DNA of 64,000 nt. Origin: a gamma proteobacterium HTCC2207 (GTDB taxonomy: Bacteria > Pseudomonadota > Gammaproteobacteria > Pseudomonadales > Porticoccaceae). A program made the position numbers and the translations under genes. The stretch's first letter is position 1. Every line of letters begins with the position of its first letter. Under the pieces are notes generated by a model. The model was given only the letters and a program-made list of their open reading frames with translations. It was not told where the DNA came from and made no database searches. Of this stretch, positions 47,867 through 60,044 are shown piece after piece. The stretch spans positions 354,930 to 418,929 of the forward strand of contig CH672397.1 of the NCBI GenBank assembly GCA_000153445.1, read 5' to 3'.

Positions 47867-48979
47867 ATGCGTAAAATAGAAAAAGTCATAGTTGGCATGT
47901 CTGGTGGCGTCGACTCTTCAGTTGCGGCACTGCTTTTAATGGAGCAGGGTTACAGCGTCGAAGGCCTGTTTATGAAGAACTGGGATGAAGACGACGAGAC
48001 AGAATACTGCACTGCCAAGGCCGATCTGGCCGATGCTCAGCAGGTTTGCGACAAGCTTGGCATTACCCTGCACACGGCGAATTTTGCCGCTGACTACTGG
48101 GACAATGTCTTCGAACACTTTCTCGAAGAGTATCGCGCCGGCCGAACACCAAATCCTGACATCCTCTGTAATCGCGAAATCAAATTTAAAGTGTTTCTGG
48201 ATTACGCCCAGATTCTTGGGGCCGACGCCATAGCCACAGGCCATTACACCCGCCTTGCTGAAGTGGATGGTCAGACTCGGTTGCTCAAAGGGTTGGATGG
48301 CAATAAGGATCAAAGCTACTTTCTCCATGCAGTGGAACAAAGTGCCTTTGCCAAATCGCTTTTTCCTGTGGGTGAACTAGAAAAGCCTGAGGTACGTCGA
48401 ATTGCCGAAGAGCACGGCTTTGTGACGTCGACAAAAAAGGACAGTACCGGTATCTGCTTTATTGGCGAGCGTCGCTTTAAAGATTTTCTCGAACAGTATA
48501 TTCCCGCACAGCCAGGCGAAATGGTTACACCAGAGGGTGTGGTGATTGGGCAGCATCAGGGCTTGATGTTCTACACCATCGGCCAGCGACAGGGCTTGGG
48601 CATTGGAGGCGTTAAAAATAGTCCCGATGAACCTTGGTTTACGTTGCAAAAGGATCTCGCTAATAATCGTTTGGTTGTCGGTCAAGGTGCGCAACATCCG
48701 CTGCTATTTACCGATCAGCTGCGCGCTGAAGGAATTAATTGGATCAATGGCACACCCAGCTCTTCTTTTCGCTGTATGGCCAAGGCGCGCTATCGACAGC
48801 CGGATCAAGAATGTCTGGTGACGCCAACCGCCACCGGTTGTGAGGTGCTGTTTGATACGCCGCAGCGCGCCATCACACCGGGGCAATCGGTAGTCTTCTA
48901 TCGGGCTGATCACTGTCTCGGTGGCGGTATTATTGAAGCTACTTGGAATGGTCAAATGGCAGCAACTGATGTTCGCTAA
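47867..48979 (+). CDS. mnmA: tRNA-specific 2-thiouridylase MnmA
   Basis: The 370-residue enzyme makes s2U34 in Lys, Glu and Gln tRNAs using sulfur from the TusE relay. PP-loop [16 protein letters not shown], catalytic Cys in [14 protein letters not shown], and the second Cys in [16 protein letters not shown] 47867 gives the length of E. coli MnmA (368); the frame stays open to a TTG at 47819. It overlaps hflD by 11 bases. Confidence 0.95.
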   Translation: MRKIEKVIVGMSGGVDSSVAALLLMEQGYSVEGLFMKNWDEDDETEYCTAKADLADAQQVCDKLGITLHTANFAADYWDNVFEHFLEEYRAGRTPNPDILCNREIKFKVFLDYAQILGADAIATGHYTRLAEVDGQTRLLKGLDGNKDQSYFLHAVEQSAFAKSLFPVGELEKPEVRRIAEEHGFVTSTKKDSTGICFIGERRFKDFLEQYIPAQPGEMVTPEGVVIGQHQGLMFYTIGQRQGLGIGGVKNSPDEPWFTLQKDLANNRLVVGQGAQHPLLFTDQLRAEGINWINGTPSSSFRCMAKARYRQPDQECLVTPTATGCEVLFDTPQRAITPGQSVVFYRADHCLGGGIIEATWNGQMAATDVR

Positions 48980-49586
48980 GCCCACTCATGATCAAGCTAT
49001 GGCATTGGCTGCGGTATTTCAGGCCTGTTATTTAGTTGATCAGCTAGCCAATACAGGAGAAGCCTCAACGGCGGAGATGGAAGTCTGTATCGGCGCCCTA
49101 CTCAATCAAAATCCAGAATCCTTAGCGGATCTCTTCGGCTCAGAGCAGAACCTTGAAGCCGGTGTAGACGCCATGACGGTGCTGCTTGGCGAACACAAGG
49201 ACTCGGAGCTATTTAGAGCCACTACCCTGGTTTCAACTATTGCTGTATTAAGTATCGAACGGCAGCTCAATAGCCGCCCAGTGATGTTGCAAAATATTGC
49301 CGAGGGCATAGACAACGCCACTCGGCAAGCTGAGCATTTCTCCGTTATTCACGACAATGTGTTTGCCAATATTGCCGCCCTCTATCAACAGACTATTAGC
49401 ACTCTGAGCCAGCGTATTCAGGTCAAGGGTAATCCCATTTATCTGCAGCAACCCGGTGTTGCCGAGCGCATTCGCTGCCTGTTGTTTGCCGCAGTCCGAA
49501 GTGCCTTTCTCTGGCGCCAGTTAGGCGGCAAACGATATCATCTGGTAGTTTATCGCCAAGCTTTGATACAAGCGTTAAAAAACTAG
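48969..49586 (+). CDS. hflD: HflD, lysogenisation regulator / high-frequency lysogenisation protein homologue
   Basis: The 205-residue peripheral membrane protein resembles E. coli HflD (213 residues), which counters phage lambda CII; the native role is unclear. The sequence [20 protein letters not shown] is typical, followed by ATRQAEHF and [20 protein letters not shown]. It is the usual partner between mnmA and purB. The ATG at 48969 overlaps the mnmA end; upstream in-frame starts extend into mnmA and are less likely. Confidence 0.88.
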   Translation: MFAKPTHDQAMALAAVFQACYLVDQLANTGEASTAEMEVCIGALLNQNPESLADLFGSEQNLEAGVDAMTVLLGEHKDSELFRATTLVSTIAVLSIERQLNSRPVMLQNIAEGIDNATRQAEHFSVIHDNVFANIAALYQQTISTLSQRIQVKGNPIYLQQPGVAERIRCLLFAAVRSAFLWRQLGGKRYHLVVYRQALIQALKN

Positions 49587-49676
49587 TCCAGCTTGATGTC
49601 TGCGCCCTGCCCACGGGGACGTAAATAATCTGAAATCCCCTATTGATTCCGCTATCATACGCGGCTTAATTAATGA

Positions 49677-51071
<1,395 letters not shown>

Positions 51072-51075
51072 ATTT

Positions 51076-52017
51076 ATGCAGCCTTTAGAAAGCATTCTTG
51101 GAGAGATCAGCCCGGCAGACTTTTTGGCCAATTATTGGCAAAAAAAACCGCTACTAATACGCGGGGCCATACCAAACTTTGAGCCGCCGATTGATGCAGA
51201 TGAACTTGCCGGTCTGGCTCTTGAACCCGAGGTTGAATCACGGCTAGTGGTCGGCAGTGACTGGCAGCTCGAGCACGGGCCGTTTGACGAAGAGCGCTTT
51301 GCCAACCTTCCGGAAAGCCAGTGGACGCTGCTTGTTCAAGCAGTTGATCTTTGGGTTCCGGAAGTGGCCGAGCTGCTCGGAAAGTTTGATTTTCTACCCG
51401 CGTGGCGTCTCGACGATATTATGGTCAGCTATGCTGAAGACGGCGGCAGTGTTGGACCACACTTTGATTACTACGATGTGTTTTTGCTGCAGGGTGCAGG
51501 CAAGCGCCGCTGGCAGATTGGTCAGCAATGTGATGAGCACACTGCGCTAGCGGATAACACTGGATTAAAAATATTGGCAGATTTTGCCGCAACCGAAGAA
51601 TGGGTGTTAGCGCCAGGGGATATGTTATATCTGCCACCGCAGATCGCTCATCACGGCGTTGCTGTTGGCGAGTGCACCACTTTTTCTGTGGGTTTTAGAT
51701 CCCCTGCTGCCACTGAAATGCTCGATGATTTAGCCACTGAACTGCTCAGTCGAGGCCCTGCGCCACGGTATCTGATAGACCCACCACTGACGCCAGAGTC
51801 AGCTCAGGGCCCTATTCCTGAGGCCTATGTGGCTCAGGTTAAGCAGTTGATATTGGACACGCTGGATGACGATAAATTGTTGGCTGAATGGTTTGCAATC
51901 TTTATGACCACGCCCAAGTATCAGATGTTGGTGGATGAGACTGGCGAACAGCGCACTGCCGATCTGTGCAATGCAGATGGCAGCATTAGTCATTATGAGA
52001 ATGGTCTTAAACAGTAA
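51076..52017 (+). CDS. roxA: Ribosomal protein uL16 arginine 3-hydroxylase (RoxA/YcfD), JmjC type
   Basis: The 313-residue Fe(II)/2-oxoglutarate oxygenase resembles E. coli YcfD, which hydroxylates an Arg in L16. FLANYWQKKPLLIRGAIPNF is the typical N-terminus. The metal triad begins in SVGPHFDYYDVFLLQGAGKR (HxD), and a later His lies in PPQIAHHGVAVGE. ATG 51076, 4 bases after the purB stop. Its stop directly abuts the ggt stop (TAA then TTA), leaving no gap between the convergent genes. Confidence 0.9.
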   Translation: MQPLESILGEISPADFLANYWQKKPLLIRGAIPNFEPPIDADELAGLALEPEVESRLVVGSDWQLEHGPFDEERFANLPESQWTLLVQAVDLWVPEVAELLGKFDFLPAWRLDDIMVSYAEDGGSVGPHFDYYDVFLLQGAGKRRWQIGQQCDEHTALADNTGLKILADFAATEEWVLAPGDMLYLPPQIAHHGVAVGECTTFSVGFRSPAATEMLDDLATELLSRGPAPRYLIDPPLTPESAQGPIPEAYVAQVKQLILDTLDDDKLLAEWFAIFMTTPKYQMLVDETGEQRTADLCNADGSISHYENGLKQ

Positions 52018-53808
52018 TTAGTCCGCAGCGGGCACAGCGACACCAGAACCATCGCGACGGTGGTCCGCTGTGCCGTAGAGAAACGGCGTACTGCCATCAG
52101 ATTGAATACTCTCGGTGGCACCCAGTCGTCTTGTTTTATCACTGAGCTGGTGCCCCATACCTCGCAACAGACCCAGCGTGTCAGCAGAGACTCCGGACTC
52201 ATAGAACACCCTGTCAGGCAACCATTGATGATGAATGCGCGGCGCGGCAGTTGCCTCAGCCACGTTCATATCAAAATCGACAATATTTAAAATCATCTGC
52301 ATAACAACGGTGATAATAGTGCTGCCACCGGGACTGCCTGTAGCCAGTACCGGCGCACCATCGCGATTAAACACAATGGTCGGCGTCATCGAAGACAGAG
52401 GCCGTTTTTTAGGTTCTATGGCGTTGGCTGCGCCGCCTATAAGACCGTAGCCATTTGGCGAGCCGGGCTTTGCAGAAAAATCATCCATCTCATTATTGAG
52501 CAGAAAACCTGCGCCAGCGACAGAGATGCCATTACCGTAGGAAAAGTTAAGCGTGTAAGTGTTGCTGACCACATTACCCCAGCGATCCCAAGCGCTAAAG
52601 TGAGTTGTCTCGGTGCTCTCCTGAGGAATACTGCGGAGCTTGTCCACTTGACTCTGATTATGTGCAGCAGCGCTGGCGAGACCGGGGCTAATATCCTTCG
52701 AACGGCTGGCACTCTGCAGATCAATTTGGCCACGTAAAAAATCGGCATATTTCTTATCGGTTAGTTCAGCGACCGGCACTGGAAAGAAGTCTGGGTCGCC
52801 CAGATAATAACTGCGATCGGCATAGGCTCGGCGCATAGATTCAACTAAACGGTGAATATACGCCGCGCTGTTGTGGTCCAAGGCCTGAAGATCCCAGCCC
52901 TCAAGAATATTGAGCATCTGAAGCATATGCACACCACCAGATGAGGGCGGCGGCATTGTGCACACCCGATTACCGCGATAATCACCACAAATCGGGGCTC
53001 GTTCAACCACCCTGTAGTCCGCCAGATCTCTGTGATTGATCAGGCCGCCGCTGCGCCGCATTTCTGCAATGATTAGCTGTGCTGTTCTACCTTTATAAAA
53101 TCCGCGCTTGCCACTTTTTGCGATGCGCTCAAGGGTCGCCGCCAAATCGGATTGCACCAGGCTTTCACCATACTTATAGCCGGAGCCATCGGCTTTATAA
53201 AAGTAGCTTTTAGACGCTGGGTTTTTATGCAGGGTCGGTTGCCGTGCCTGCAGTGACGCCGCTAGATCAGTGCTGACGGGAAAACCATTGCGGGCCAAGT
53301 CGATGGCCGGCTGTAAGACCTGTTTTAAACTCAGAGTACCGTAGTTATCCAGTGCGTGAAGCAGGCCGGCGACTGTACCGGGCACGCCTGATGACTGAAT
53401 ACTAAAACGTGCCTTAGCGTTATCAACGTCCCCTTCAGTGTCGAGAAACATATCTCTAGAGGCCTCGGTTGGCGCCATTTCTCGATAATCAATGCTCAGG
53501 GTTTTGTTTTCTTCGGCCAGGTGGATAAGCATAAACCCGCCCCCACCTAAATTCCCCGCCCGCGGCAAGGTAACTGCGAGGGCAAACCCTGTGGCTACGG
53601 CTGCATCGACTGCATTACCGCCTAGGGCAAGTATTTCGGCGCCCACTTGGCTGGCGAATATCTCTTGAGAGACGACCATACCCGAATCGCTCATAACCGG
53701 ATGAAAACGGGTGCTGGAATCAATAATCGCGTTGTCATTGCTCCAGGCAAAGCTGCTGCCGATCACCCAGACTACGATTTGGATACTACCTACTAAATAT
53801 CTAAGCAT
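52018..53808 (-). CDS. ggt: Gamma-glutamyltransferase (periplasmic)
   Basis: A 596-residue Ntn-hydrolase precursor. It has an N-terminal signal peptide (RYLVGSIQIVVWVIGSSFAW). The autoprocessing and nucleophile Thr is in STETTHFSAWDRWGNVVSNT. Also VDAAVATGFALAVTLPRAGN, the LGGGGFMLIHL segment, and GGSTIITVVMQMILN. It cleaves glutathione and other gamma-glutamyl compounds outside the cytosol and may supply cysteine and glutamate. Length is normal (about 580). Confidence 0.95.
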   Translation of the reverse strand: MLRYLVGSIQIVVWVIGSSFAWSNDNAIIDSSTRFHPVMSDSGMVVSQEIFASQVGAEILALGGNAVDAAVATGFALAVTLPRAGNLGGGGFMLIHLAEENKTLSIDYREMAPTEASRDMFLDTEGDVDNAKARFSIQSSGVPGTVAGLLHALDNYGTLSLKQVLQPAIDLARNGFPVSTDLAASLQARQPTLHKNPASKSYFYKADGSGYKYGESLVQSDLAATLERIAKSGKRGFYKGRTAQLIIAEMRRSGGLINHRDLADYRVVERAPICGDYRGNRVCTMPPPSSGGVHMLQMLNILEGWDLQALDHNSAAYIHRLVESMRRAYADRSYYLGDPDFFPVPVAELTDKKYADFLRGQIDLQSASRSKDISPGLASAAAHNQSQVDKLRSIPQESTETTHFSAWDRWGNVVSNTYTLNFSYGNGISVAGAGFLLNNEMDDFSAKPGSPNGYGLIGGAANAIEPKKRPLSSMTPTIVFNRDGAPVLATGSPGGSTIITVVMQMILNIVDFDMNVAEATAAPRIHHQWLPDRVFYESGVSADTLGLLRGMGHQLSDKTRRLGATESIQSDGSTPFLYGTADHRRDGSGVAVPAAD

Positions 53809-54000
53809 ATTCGCTAAACCCTGATTGGTGCATCTCTCTAAATAAGAAGGCTATTTTTTATTATATGGTTGCAGAAGGCAATCATTCCGCGTTAAAACAG
53901 CCCTGATTAACGGAGTATTGACCTGAGCAAAAAAATAGGGAAATTATTCGGCAGATAGATTATGTTTACCCGCTAATTCGTTATCTACTTGGAGCTTAGC

Positions 54001-54438
54001 ATGTACACCGCATCGACAATCCGCGTTGAACTAACCAGCTGGCAGGCCGGTGAGCAAGATATCAAACGCATCCGCACAGCGGTGTTTGTCTTAGAGCAGA
54101 ATGTTCCCCTAGAACTGGATTTTGACGGCCTTGATCCTGAGTGCATGCACTGGCTCGCTTATGACTCTAAGAATGTCGCGGTGGGGACAGGTCGCTTGCT
54201 TCCCGACGGCCACTTCGGCCGCATGGCGGTGCTTGCCGCTAGCCGCAAGCGCGGTATTGGCCATGCGATTATGAAATCTGTGATCGACACTGCCGTGACG
54301 GAGAAACTGCCTAAACTCTACTTGCATGCCCAGCTAACCGCCCTACCGTTTTACAGCGGCCTTGGGTTTACCTGTTACGGAGAGGAATTTATGGATGCGG
54401 ATATGCCCCATATCGCCATGCGACTGAATTTGACTTAA
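54001..54438 (+). CDS. GNAT-family N-acetyltransferase
   Basis: A 145-residue GNAT fold (ElaA-like small acetyltransferases are the nearest I recall). The acetyl-CoA loop is [20 protein letters not shown] (Q/RxxGxG/A). The N-terminus has a long conserved [20 protein letters not shown], where substrate contacts lie in relatives. ATG 54001 has GGAG about 7 bases upstream; an in-frame TTG at 53989 overlaps that site. Its 3' end overlaps the rraA end by 4 bases. The substrate is unknown. Confidence 0.82.
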   Translation: MYTASTIRVELTSWQAGEQDIKRIRTAVFVLEQNVPLELDFDGLDPECMHWLAYDSKNVAVGTGRLLPDGHFGRMAVLAASRKRGIGHAIMKSVIDTAVTEKLPKLYLHAQLTALPFYSGLGFTCYGEEFMDADMPHIAMRLNLT

Positions 54439-54911
54439 ACCAGTTGCTGCGTGGCCACAACAATGCCGTTGTTATCGGCGTAAATATAGTTGCCAGGGTT
54501 AAAGGTGACGCCGCCAAAAGTAATGCTTACCTGAGTTTCGCCAATGCCTTTTTTATCGGTTTTCATTGGGTGGGTCCCGAGAGCCTGAACGCCGATATCC
54601 GTGGCCATAATCTCATCCACATCGCGAATGCAGCCATAGATAATCAAACCACTCCAGCCGTTTACTGATGCCTTTTCCGCCAACATATCGCCGAGACAGG
54701 CGCGGCGCATGCTGCCGCCGCCATCTACTACCATGACACGCCCTTGCCCCTGAGTATCGACCAACTGTTTCACGCAGCTGTTATCTTCAAAACATTTAAC
54801 CGTGACAATTTCGCCCGAAAAACACTCACGACCGCCAAAGTTGCTGAACATGGGCTCAACCACTTGAACTAAATCAGGGTACTGATCACAGAGGTCGGGA
54901 GTGGATTTCAT
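54435..54911 (-). CDS. rraA: RraA-like protein (RNase E activity regulator family)
   Basis: The 158-residue protein resembles RraA, which binds RNase E and slows RNA decay; the fold is shared with HMG/CHA aldolases. [20 protein letters not shown] and [20 protein letters not shown] are the conserved segments; the G-x20-R-D aldolase-like pattern is partly present. It lies 33 bases after glcB in the same direction, so the two may be co-transcribed. Whether it acts on RNase E or is an aldolase cannot be decided here. Confidence 0.88.
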   Translation of the reverse strand: MKSTPDLCDQYPDLVQVVEPMFSNFGGRECFSGEIVTVKCFEDNSCVKQLVDTQGQGRVMVVDGGGSMRRACLGDMLAEKASVNGWSGLIIYGCIRDVDEIMATDIGVQALGTHPMKTDKKGIGETQVSITFGGVTFNPGNYIYADNNGIVVATQQLV

Positions 54912-54944
54912 ATTGCTGCCTTCGCCTTTTATTCGGGCTAGTAA

Positions 54945-57113
54945 TTAGCGCGCCGCTTTTGCTTGCTGCCTGTAGGCGTGCAGCAGTGGCTCGGTATAAC
55001 CGCTGGGTTGTTTGTCACCTTTAAAGACCAAGTCGCAGGCCGCTTGAAAGGCAATGCTCTGGTCGAAATTAGGTGCCATGGCAATATACTCTGAATCGCC
55101 AGCATTCTGGCTATCAACCACTGCGGCCATCCGCTTGAGCGTCTCTGTAATTTGCTCTGCGCTGCAAATACCGTGGTGCAACCAATTGGTCATATGCTGA
55201 CTGGAAATACGCAGGGTTGCGCGATCTTCCATCAGGCCAACATTATTGATGTCGAGCACCTTCGAGCAACCCACGCCCTGCTCTACCCAGCGCACCACAT
55301 AGCCCAGCAAGCCCTGAGCATTGTTGTCCAGCTCCAGTTGGATCTCTTCACCACTAAGCTGACGATCGCCAAGCAATGGAATGGTGAGGATATCATCTAC
55401 ATTGGCCTCGGCGCGGTGAGCCACTTGATCCTGCATAGCGTCCACATCAACCTTATGGTAGTGCATCGCATGCAGTGTGGCCGCGGTTGGCGATGGCACC
55501 CAGGCAGTGTTAGCACCGGATTTTGCATGGCCTATTTTAATCCGCATCATATCTGCCATATTGTCTGGGATTGCCCACATGCCCTTGCCAATTTGAGCCT
55601 TGCCTTTGAGCCCGCAGGCCAAGCCTACGTCTACATTTCGGTCTTCGTAGGCAGTAATCCAGGGCATCGCCTTAAGATCAGCTTTCGATGCAAAGGGGCC
55701 CGCGTGCATGCTGGTGTGAATCTCATCCCCAGTGCGATCGAGAAATCCGGTGTTAATAAATACCACGCGCCCTTTGGCAGCGCGGATGCACTCTTTGAGA
55801 TTGACTGAGGTGCGACGTTCCTCATCCATAATGCCCACTTTGATGGTATGCCGCTCAAGACCCAGCGCATTTTCGATGGCATCGAACAAATCGTTAGTGA
55901 ACGCCACCTCTTCAGGACCGTGCATTTTGGGTTTAACGATATAAATGCTACCTGCTGTGGAATTACTCAACCCTCCTGAGCGTTTAAGGTCATGCAGAGA
56001 GATAAGGCTAGTGATCATGCCATCCATAATACCTTCTGGAATCTCGTTACCTGCGGCATCCAGTATGGCTGGGTTGGTCATCAGGTGACCCACATTGCGA
56101 ACAAACATGAGACTGCGACCATTTAACGTCAATTTGGCGCCATTGGCGGCCAGATATTCGCGGTCGGGATTCATTGAGCGAACAAAGCTTTTATCACCGC
56201 GGCTAATCGTTTCTTCCAGGGTGCCTTTATTCAGTCCCAGCCAGTTGCTGTAGGCAAGCGCTTTATCTTCAGCATCTACGGCGGCGACAGAATCTTCGCA
56301 ATCCATAATGGTAGTCAGGGCCGCTTCGAGTACGATATCTTTGACGCCAGCCTTGTCAGTGGCACCCACTTGATGAGCAGAATCTACCTGAATTTCTAGG
56401 TGCAAGCGATTGTTTTGTAACAGTATTGAAGCTGGATTTTCTGCTGATCCCAAATAGCCAACAAACTGTTCAGGGTTAAGTAAGTGGGCCTGGGATCCAT
56501 TCTCTAAAGATACGATTAAGCGCTGCTTTCGTACTTGATAGCCCGTTACCTGGTGGTGAGAAGCGTTATCGAGAGGAGCCGCTGTGTCCAAGAGATCTCG
56601 GCCATAATCGATTACTTTTTGTCCGCGAACTGGGTTGTAGGCACCGGCTTTCTCTGCACCATTGTCTTCAGCGATAACATCGTTGCCATAGAGGGCGTCA
56701 TAAAGGCTGCCCCAGCGAGCATTTACAGCATTTAGGGCAAAGCGTGCATTCATAATCGGCACAACTAGCTGTGGTCCGGCCTGCTTGGCAATCTCTGGGT
56801 CAACATTGTGCGGCGACACGCTAAAACTTGGTCCCTCGGGTACTAAATAGTCGATTTCTTGAAGGAAGGCTTTGTAGTCGTCAAAGACGAAATTGTCTCG
56901 ATTTTGGTGATGCCAGCTATCAATCTGACTCTGCAAGTTTTCGCGTTTTACTAGAAGTTCGCGGTTAATCGGCGCAAAATGACCGATTATTTCAGAAAAT
57001 GTCTGCCAGAAATGATCTGGCTTTATGCCAGTCCCAGGGCAGATCTGGTCATTGACCAGTTCGTACATAGATTGTGCAATCTGCAGGCCTGAGTGTTGAA
57101 TACGATCGACCAT
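54945..57113 (-). CDS. glcB: Malate synthase G
   Basis: The 722-residue enzyme condenses glyoxylate and acetyl-CoA to malate in the glyoxylate shunt. [20 protein letters not shown] opens it; the catalytic core includes [40 protein letters not shown] and [23 protein letters not shown] 57113 has GGAAGAG upstream and gives the length of E. coli GlcB (723); the open frame reaches 57176. It sits with its partner aceA and a LysR regulator. Confidence 0.96.
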   Translation of the reverse strand: MVDRIQHSGLQIAQSMYELVNDQICPGTGIKPDHFWQTFSEIIGHFAPINRELLVKRENLQSQIDSWHHQNRDNFVFDDYKAFLQEIDYLVPEGPSFSVSPHNVDPEIAKQAGPQLVVPIMNARFALNAVNARWGSLYDALYGNDVIAEDNGAEKAGAYNPVRGQKVIDYGRDLLDTAAPLDNASHHQVTGYQVRKQRLIVSLENGSQAHLLNPEQFVGYLGSAENPASILLQNNRLHLEIQVDSAHQVGATDKAGVKDIVLEAALTTIMDCEDSVAAVDAEDKALAYSNWLGLNKGTLEETISRGDKSFVRSMNPDREYLAANGAKLTLNGRSLMFVRNVGHLMTNPAILDAAGNEIPEGIMDGMITSLISLHDLKRSGGLSNSTAGSIYIVKPKMHGPEEVAFTNDLFDAIENALGLERHTIKVGIMDEERRTSVNLKECIRAAKGRVVFINTGFLDRTGDEIHTSMHAGPFASKADLKAMPWITAYEDRNVDVGLACGLKGKAQIGKGMWAIPDNMADMMRIKIGHAKSGANTAWVPSPTAATLHAMHYHKVDVDAMQDQVAHRAEANVDDILTIPLLGDRQLSGEEIQLELDNNAQGLLGYVVRWVEQGVGCSKVLDINNVGLMEDRATLRISSQHMTNWLHHGICSAEQITETLKRMAAVVDSQNAGDSEYIAMAPNFDQSIAFQAACDLVFKGDKQPSGYTEPLLHAYRQQAKAAR

Positions 57114-57253
57114 GGTTCTCTTCCCTAGTTGGCTTTGATTTGCCGAGATTCTATGCTCAACCCTGAAATAAGCCAAATCTATGGGTTTTATCTTTGCTAT
57201 TCAGCAAAATTATTAGGCTCTAAGTACGACCTTTAACAAAAGGTTTCGACGCG

Positions 57254-58195
57254 CTATTGCGCTATCTCTGATGAAACATCCTTAATTACCTGGCGCAACC
57301 ACTTATGCCCAGGGTCTCTCTGCAATAGCGGGCTCCAAACCATTTTCAAGCGCATTCGTGGAATTTCAAATGGCGGGTCAAGAATTACGACTTTATTGTT
57401 ATTGGCCATAGTTCGTGCCGCGATAGACGGGATCGTGACAATTAAGTCCTCTTGCTCGCCCAACAGCAGAGCCGCTTGATAATGGCGGGTAAAAACGCTT
57501 ATCTCGCGCTTGGCGTCAAGCTTACCCAGAGCCTCGTCAACCCAGCCTAGGCGCTGGACATCGTCAGAGCTCATGCCCACGCCCACGCCCATTCCGGTCT
57601 TGCTGACCCAAACATGCTTGTGGGATAAATAGTTGTCAAGATTCCAATTCTTGATCACAGGATTAGTGGCGCTCATAACACAGGAAAAGCTGTCATCCCA
57701 AAGATGCACCTGATGAAAAGATTGCGGCAGCGTATCAAATCGATTGATCACCATATCCACCTTGCCCCGTTCAACATCGTGAAAACTGACGTCGCTGGGG
57801 GTCATAATATCTAGGCGAATACCCGGGGCTTCGCGGCGCAGACGAGACAATAGCTGGGGCAACAGAGTCACCTCGGTGTAGTCACTGGCCATAATTCGAA
57901 AAATTCGATCAGAGGCTGAGGCATCGAATACGGTCTTGGGCAGCACGGCGATCTCCGCTGCGGCGAGCACGTTTCGAACCAACGGTTGCAGCTCCAGAGC
58001 CCGATCTGTGGGCGTCATACCGTCACTGGTACGCACCAATAGCGGATCGTCAAATAAGTCACGAAGACGTCGCAGGCTGTTTGACATTGCCGGCTGGCTA
58101 ATACCGAGCTCCTCTGCAGCACGGGTAACATTGCACTCTCGCAGCAACACATCTAGGTAGACCAGGAGATTTAAATCGACTCTCGATATATTCAT
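57254..58195 (-). CDS. LysR-type regulator between glcB and aceA
   Basis: A 313-residue regulator with winged HTH at about 5-65 (VDLNLLVYLDVLLRECNVTR, then GISQPAMSNSLRRLRDLF) and a PBP2 effector domain. It resembles the NodD/LinR-like LysR group. It is divergent from aceA by 104 bases and upstream of glcB, so it probably controls the glyoxylate shunt; the effector is unknown. The ATG at 58195 is taken; an in-frame start at 58225 is possible. No strong ribosome-binding site. Confidence 0.88.
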   Translation of the reverse strand: MNISRVDLNLLVYLDVLLRECNVTRAAEELGISQPAMSNSLRRLRDLFDDPLLVRTSDGMTPTDRALELQPLVRNVLAAAEIAVLPKTVFDASASDRIFRIMASDYTEVTLLPQLLSRLRREAPGIRLDIMTPSDVSFHDVERGKVDMVINRFDTLPQSFHQVHLWDDSFSCVMSATNPVIKNWNLDNYLSHKHVWVSKTGMGVGVGMSSDDVQRLGWVDEALGKLDAKREISVFTRHYQAALLLGEQEDLIVTIPSIAARTMANNNKVVILDPPFEIPRMRLKMVWSPLLQRDPGHKWLRQVIKDVSSEIAQ

Positions 58196-58299
58196 AATAA
58201 AAATGCCCGAAATACAAACTATCAATTAGATTAATAACGGCATCATACCTAAACTCAGTGCACTGTCAAACGAACGGAATTCATTAAAGGGTTTTTACT

Positions 58300-59880
58300 A
58301 TGTCCAATTTTACAAACGATCTTGCAGCAGTTGCCAAACTAAAAGAGCAACACGGCGAGAACTGGGGCGCGATCAGCGCTGACTCTGCAGCACGCATGCG
58401 CGCTCAGAACCGTTTTCAAACTGGCATTGATATTGCCAAGTACACCGCATCAATAATGCGTGAAGATATGGCGGCCTACGATGCCGACTCATCTCAGTAC
58501 ACTCAGTCACTAGGCTGCTGGCATGGTTTTATCGGTCAGCAAAAGCTGATCGCAATCAAAAAGCACTTCGGCACTACTAAGCGTAAATACCTCTATCTGT
58601 CTGGTTGGATGGTTGCCGCTCTGCGCTCAGAGTTTGGCCCCCTACCCGATCAGTCTATGCATGAAAAAACGTCAGTAGCCTCGCTAATCGCAGAGCTCTA
58701 CACCTTCTTGCGTCAAGCTGATGCCCGTGAGTTAGGTGGTCTGTTCCGTGAATTAGATGCGGCACAGGGTGATGCAAAGCAAGCGATTCAAGACAAAATC
58801 GATAACCATGAAACTCACGTAGTGCCCATAGTTGCGGATATAGACGCGGGTTTTGGTAATGCTGAAGCGACGTACCTTATGGCCAAGCAAATGATTGAAG
58901 CCGGCGCTTGCTGTATTCAAATTGAAAACCAAGTATCCGATGAGAAGCAATGCGGTCACCAGGATGGCAAGGTGACAGTTCCACATGAAGATTTTTTGGC
59001 CAAGATTAACGCCGTACGTTACGCATTCCTTGAGCTGGGTGTAGACGACGGTGTAATTGTTGCCCGAACCGATTCATTGGGTGCTGGCCTGACCAAGCAG
59101 ATCGCAGTAACCCGCGAACCAGGCGATCTTGGTGATCAGTACAACTCTTTCCTAGACGTAGAAGAAATCACGCCCGCCGAGATGAAGAATGGCGATGTGG
59201 TACTTAATCGTGACGGTAAGCTAGTACGTCCCAAGCGTCTGCCAAGCAACCTCTACCAGTTCAAGGCTGGCACCGGTGAAGCACGCTGCATCCTCGACAG
59301 TATCACTAGCCTGCAGAACGGCGCTGACATGATCTGGATCGAAACCGAAAAGCCTCACGTAGGACAGATTGGCGCGATGATGGATGAGATCCGCAAAGTG
59401 GTTCCCAACGCCAAGCTGGTTTATAACAACAGCCCATCGTTTAACTGGACGCTTAACTTCCGTCAGCAAATCTTCGACAGCCTGAGCGAATCTGGTGCAG
59501 ATGTCTCGGCATACGATCGTGCCGACCTGATGAATGTTAGCTATGACGACACTGATTTGGCCGCTCTTGCAGATGATAAAATCCGCACTTTCCAGGCCGA
59601 CTCGGCCCGTGAAGCCGGCATTTTCCACCACCTGATTACGCTGCCGACTTACCATACTGCGGCACTCTCGACCGATAACCTGGCCAAAGAGTACTTCGGC
59701 GACCAGGGAATGTTGGGCTACGTTGCAGGTGTTCAGCGCAAAGAAATCCGTCAGGGTATCGCCTGCGTGAAGCACCAAAATATGGCCGGTTCTGATATGG
59801 GCGATGACCATAAAGAATACTTTGCCGGAGATGCTGCGCTTAAGGCGTCAGGTAAAGACAACACTATGAATCAGTTCTAA
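58300..59880 (+). CDS. aceA: Isocitrate lyase (large, Pseudomonas type)
   Basis: The 526-residue enzyme splits isocitrate to glyoxylate and succinate. The active-site signature is EKQCGHQDGKVTVPHEDFLA with the catalytic Cys, and PIVADIDAGFGNAEATYLMA. It belongs to the long form (about 530 residues) known from Pseudomonas and Acinetobacter, longer than E. coli AceA (434). AAAGGG precedes the ATG by about 8 bases. With glcB it completes the shunt for growth on acetate or fatty acids. Confidence 0.96.
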   Translation: MSNFTNDLAAVAKLKEQHGENWGAISADSAARMRAQNRFQTGIDIAKYTASIMREDMAAYDADSSQYTQSLGCWHGFIGQQKLIAIKKHFGTTKRKYLYLSGWMVAALRSEFGPLPDQSMHEKTSVASLIAELYTFLRQADARELGGLFRELDAAQGDAKQAIQDKIDNHETHVVPIVADIDAGFGNAEATYLMAKQMIEAGACCIQIENQVSDEKQCGHQDGKVTVPHEDFLAKINAVRYAFLELGVDDGVIVARTDSLGAGLTKQIAVTREPGDLGDQYNSFLDVEEITPAEMKNGDVVLNRDGKLVRPKRLPSNLYQFKAGTGEARCILDSITSLQNGADMIWIETEKPHVGQIGAMMDEIRKVVPNAKLVYNNSPSFNWTLNFRQQIFDSLSESGADVSAYDRADLMNVSYDDTDLAALADDKIRTFQADSAREAGIFHHLITLPTYHTAALSTDNLAKEYFGDQGMLGYVAGVQRKEIRQGIACVKHQNMAGSDMGDDHKEYFAGDAALKASGKDNTMNQF

Positions 59881-59899
59881 AAAGGGATTCGTGTGTGAT

Positions 59900-59934
59900 C
59901 GAGAAGAGCGGCCTTAGGGTCGCTCTTTTTTTAT
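59900..59934 (+). terminator. Rho-independent terminator of aceA
   Basis: A 9-bp stem agagcggcc (59905-59913) with ggtcgctct (59918-59926), one G-T pair, TTAG loop, followed by a T-run. Confidence 0.88.
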
Positions 59935-60044
59935 GCTCAACGTCTAATCTTACAACCCTTTATTGCGCTGGCGCTCTAAAGTCCCGTAGGATGATTCGAA
60001 ATAATAAGACTGCATAAGCAGCTTAAATACCCCTAGGGGGACCT

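Noticed and set aside
55152-55808. Plus-strand 218-codon open frame within glcB
   Set aside because: Long but antisense to well-conserved malate synthase; no ribosome-binding site and no motif.
59221-59811. Minus-strand 196-codon frame within aceA
   Set aside because: Antisense shadow of isocitrate lyase.
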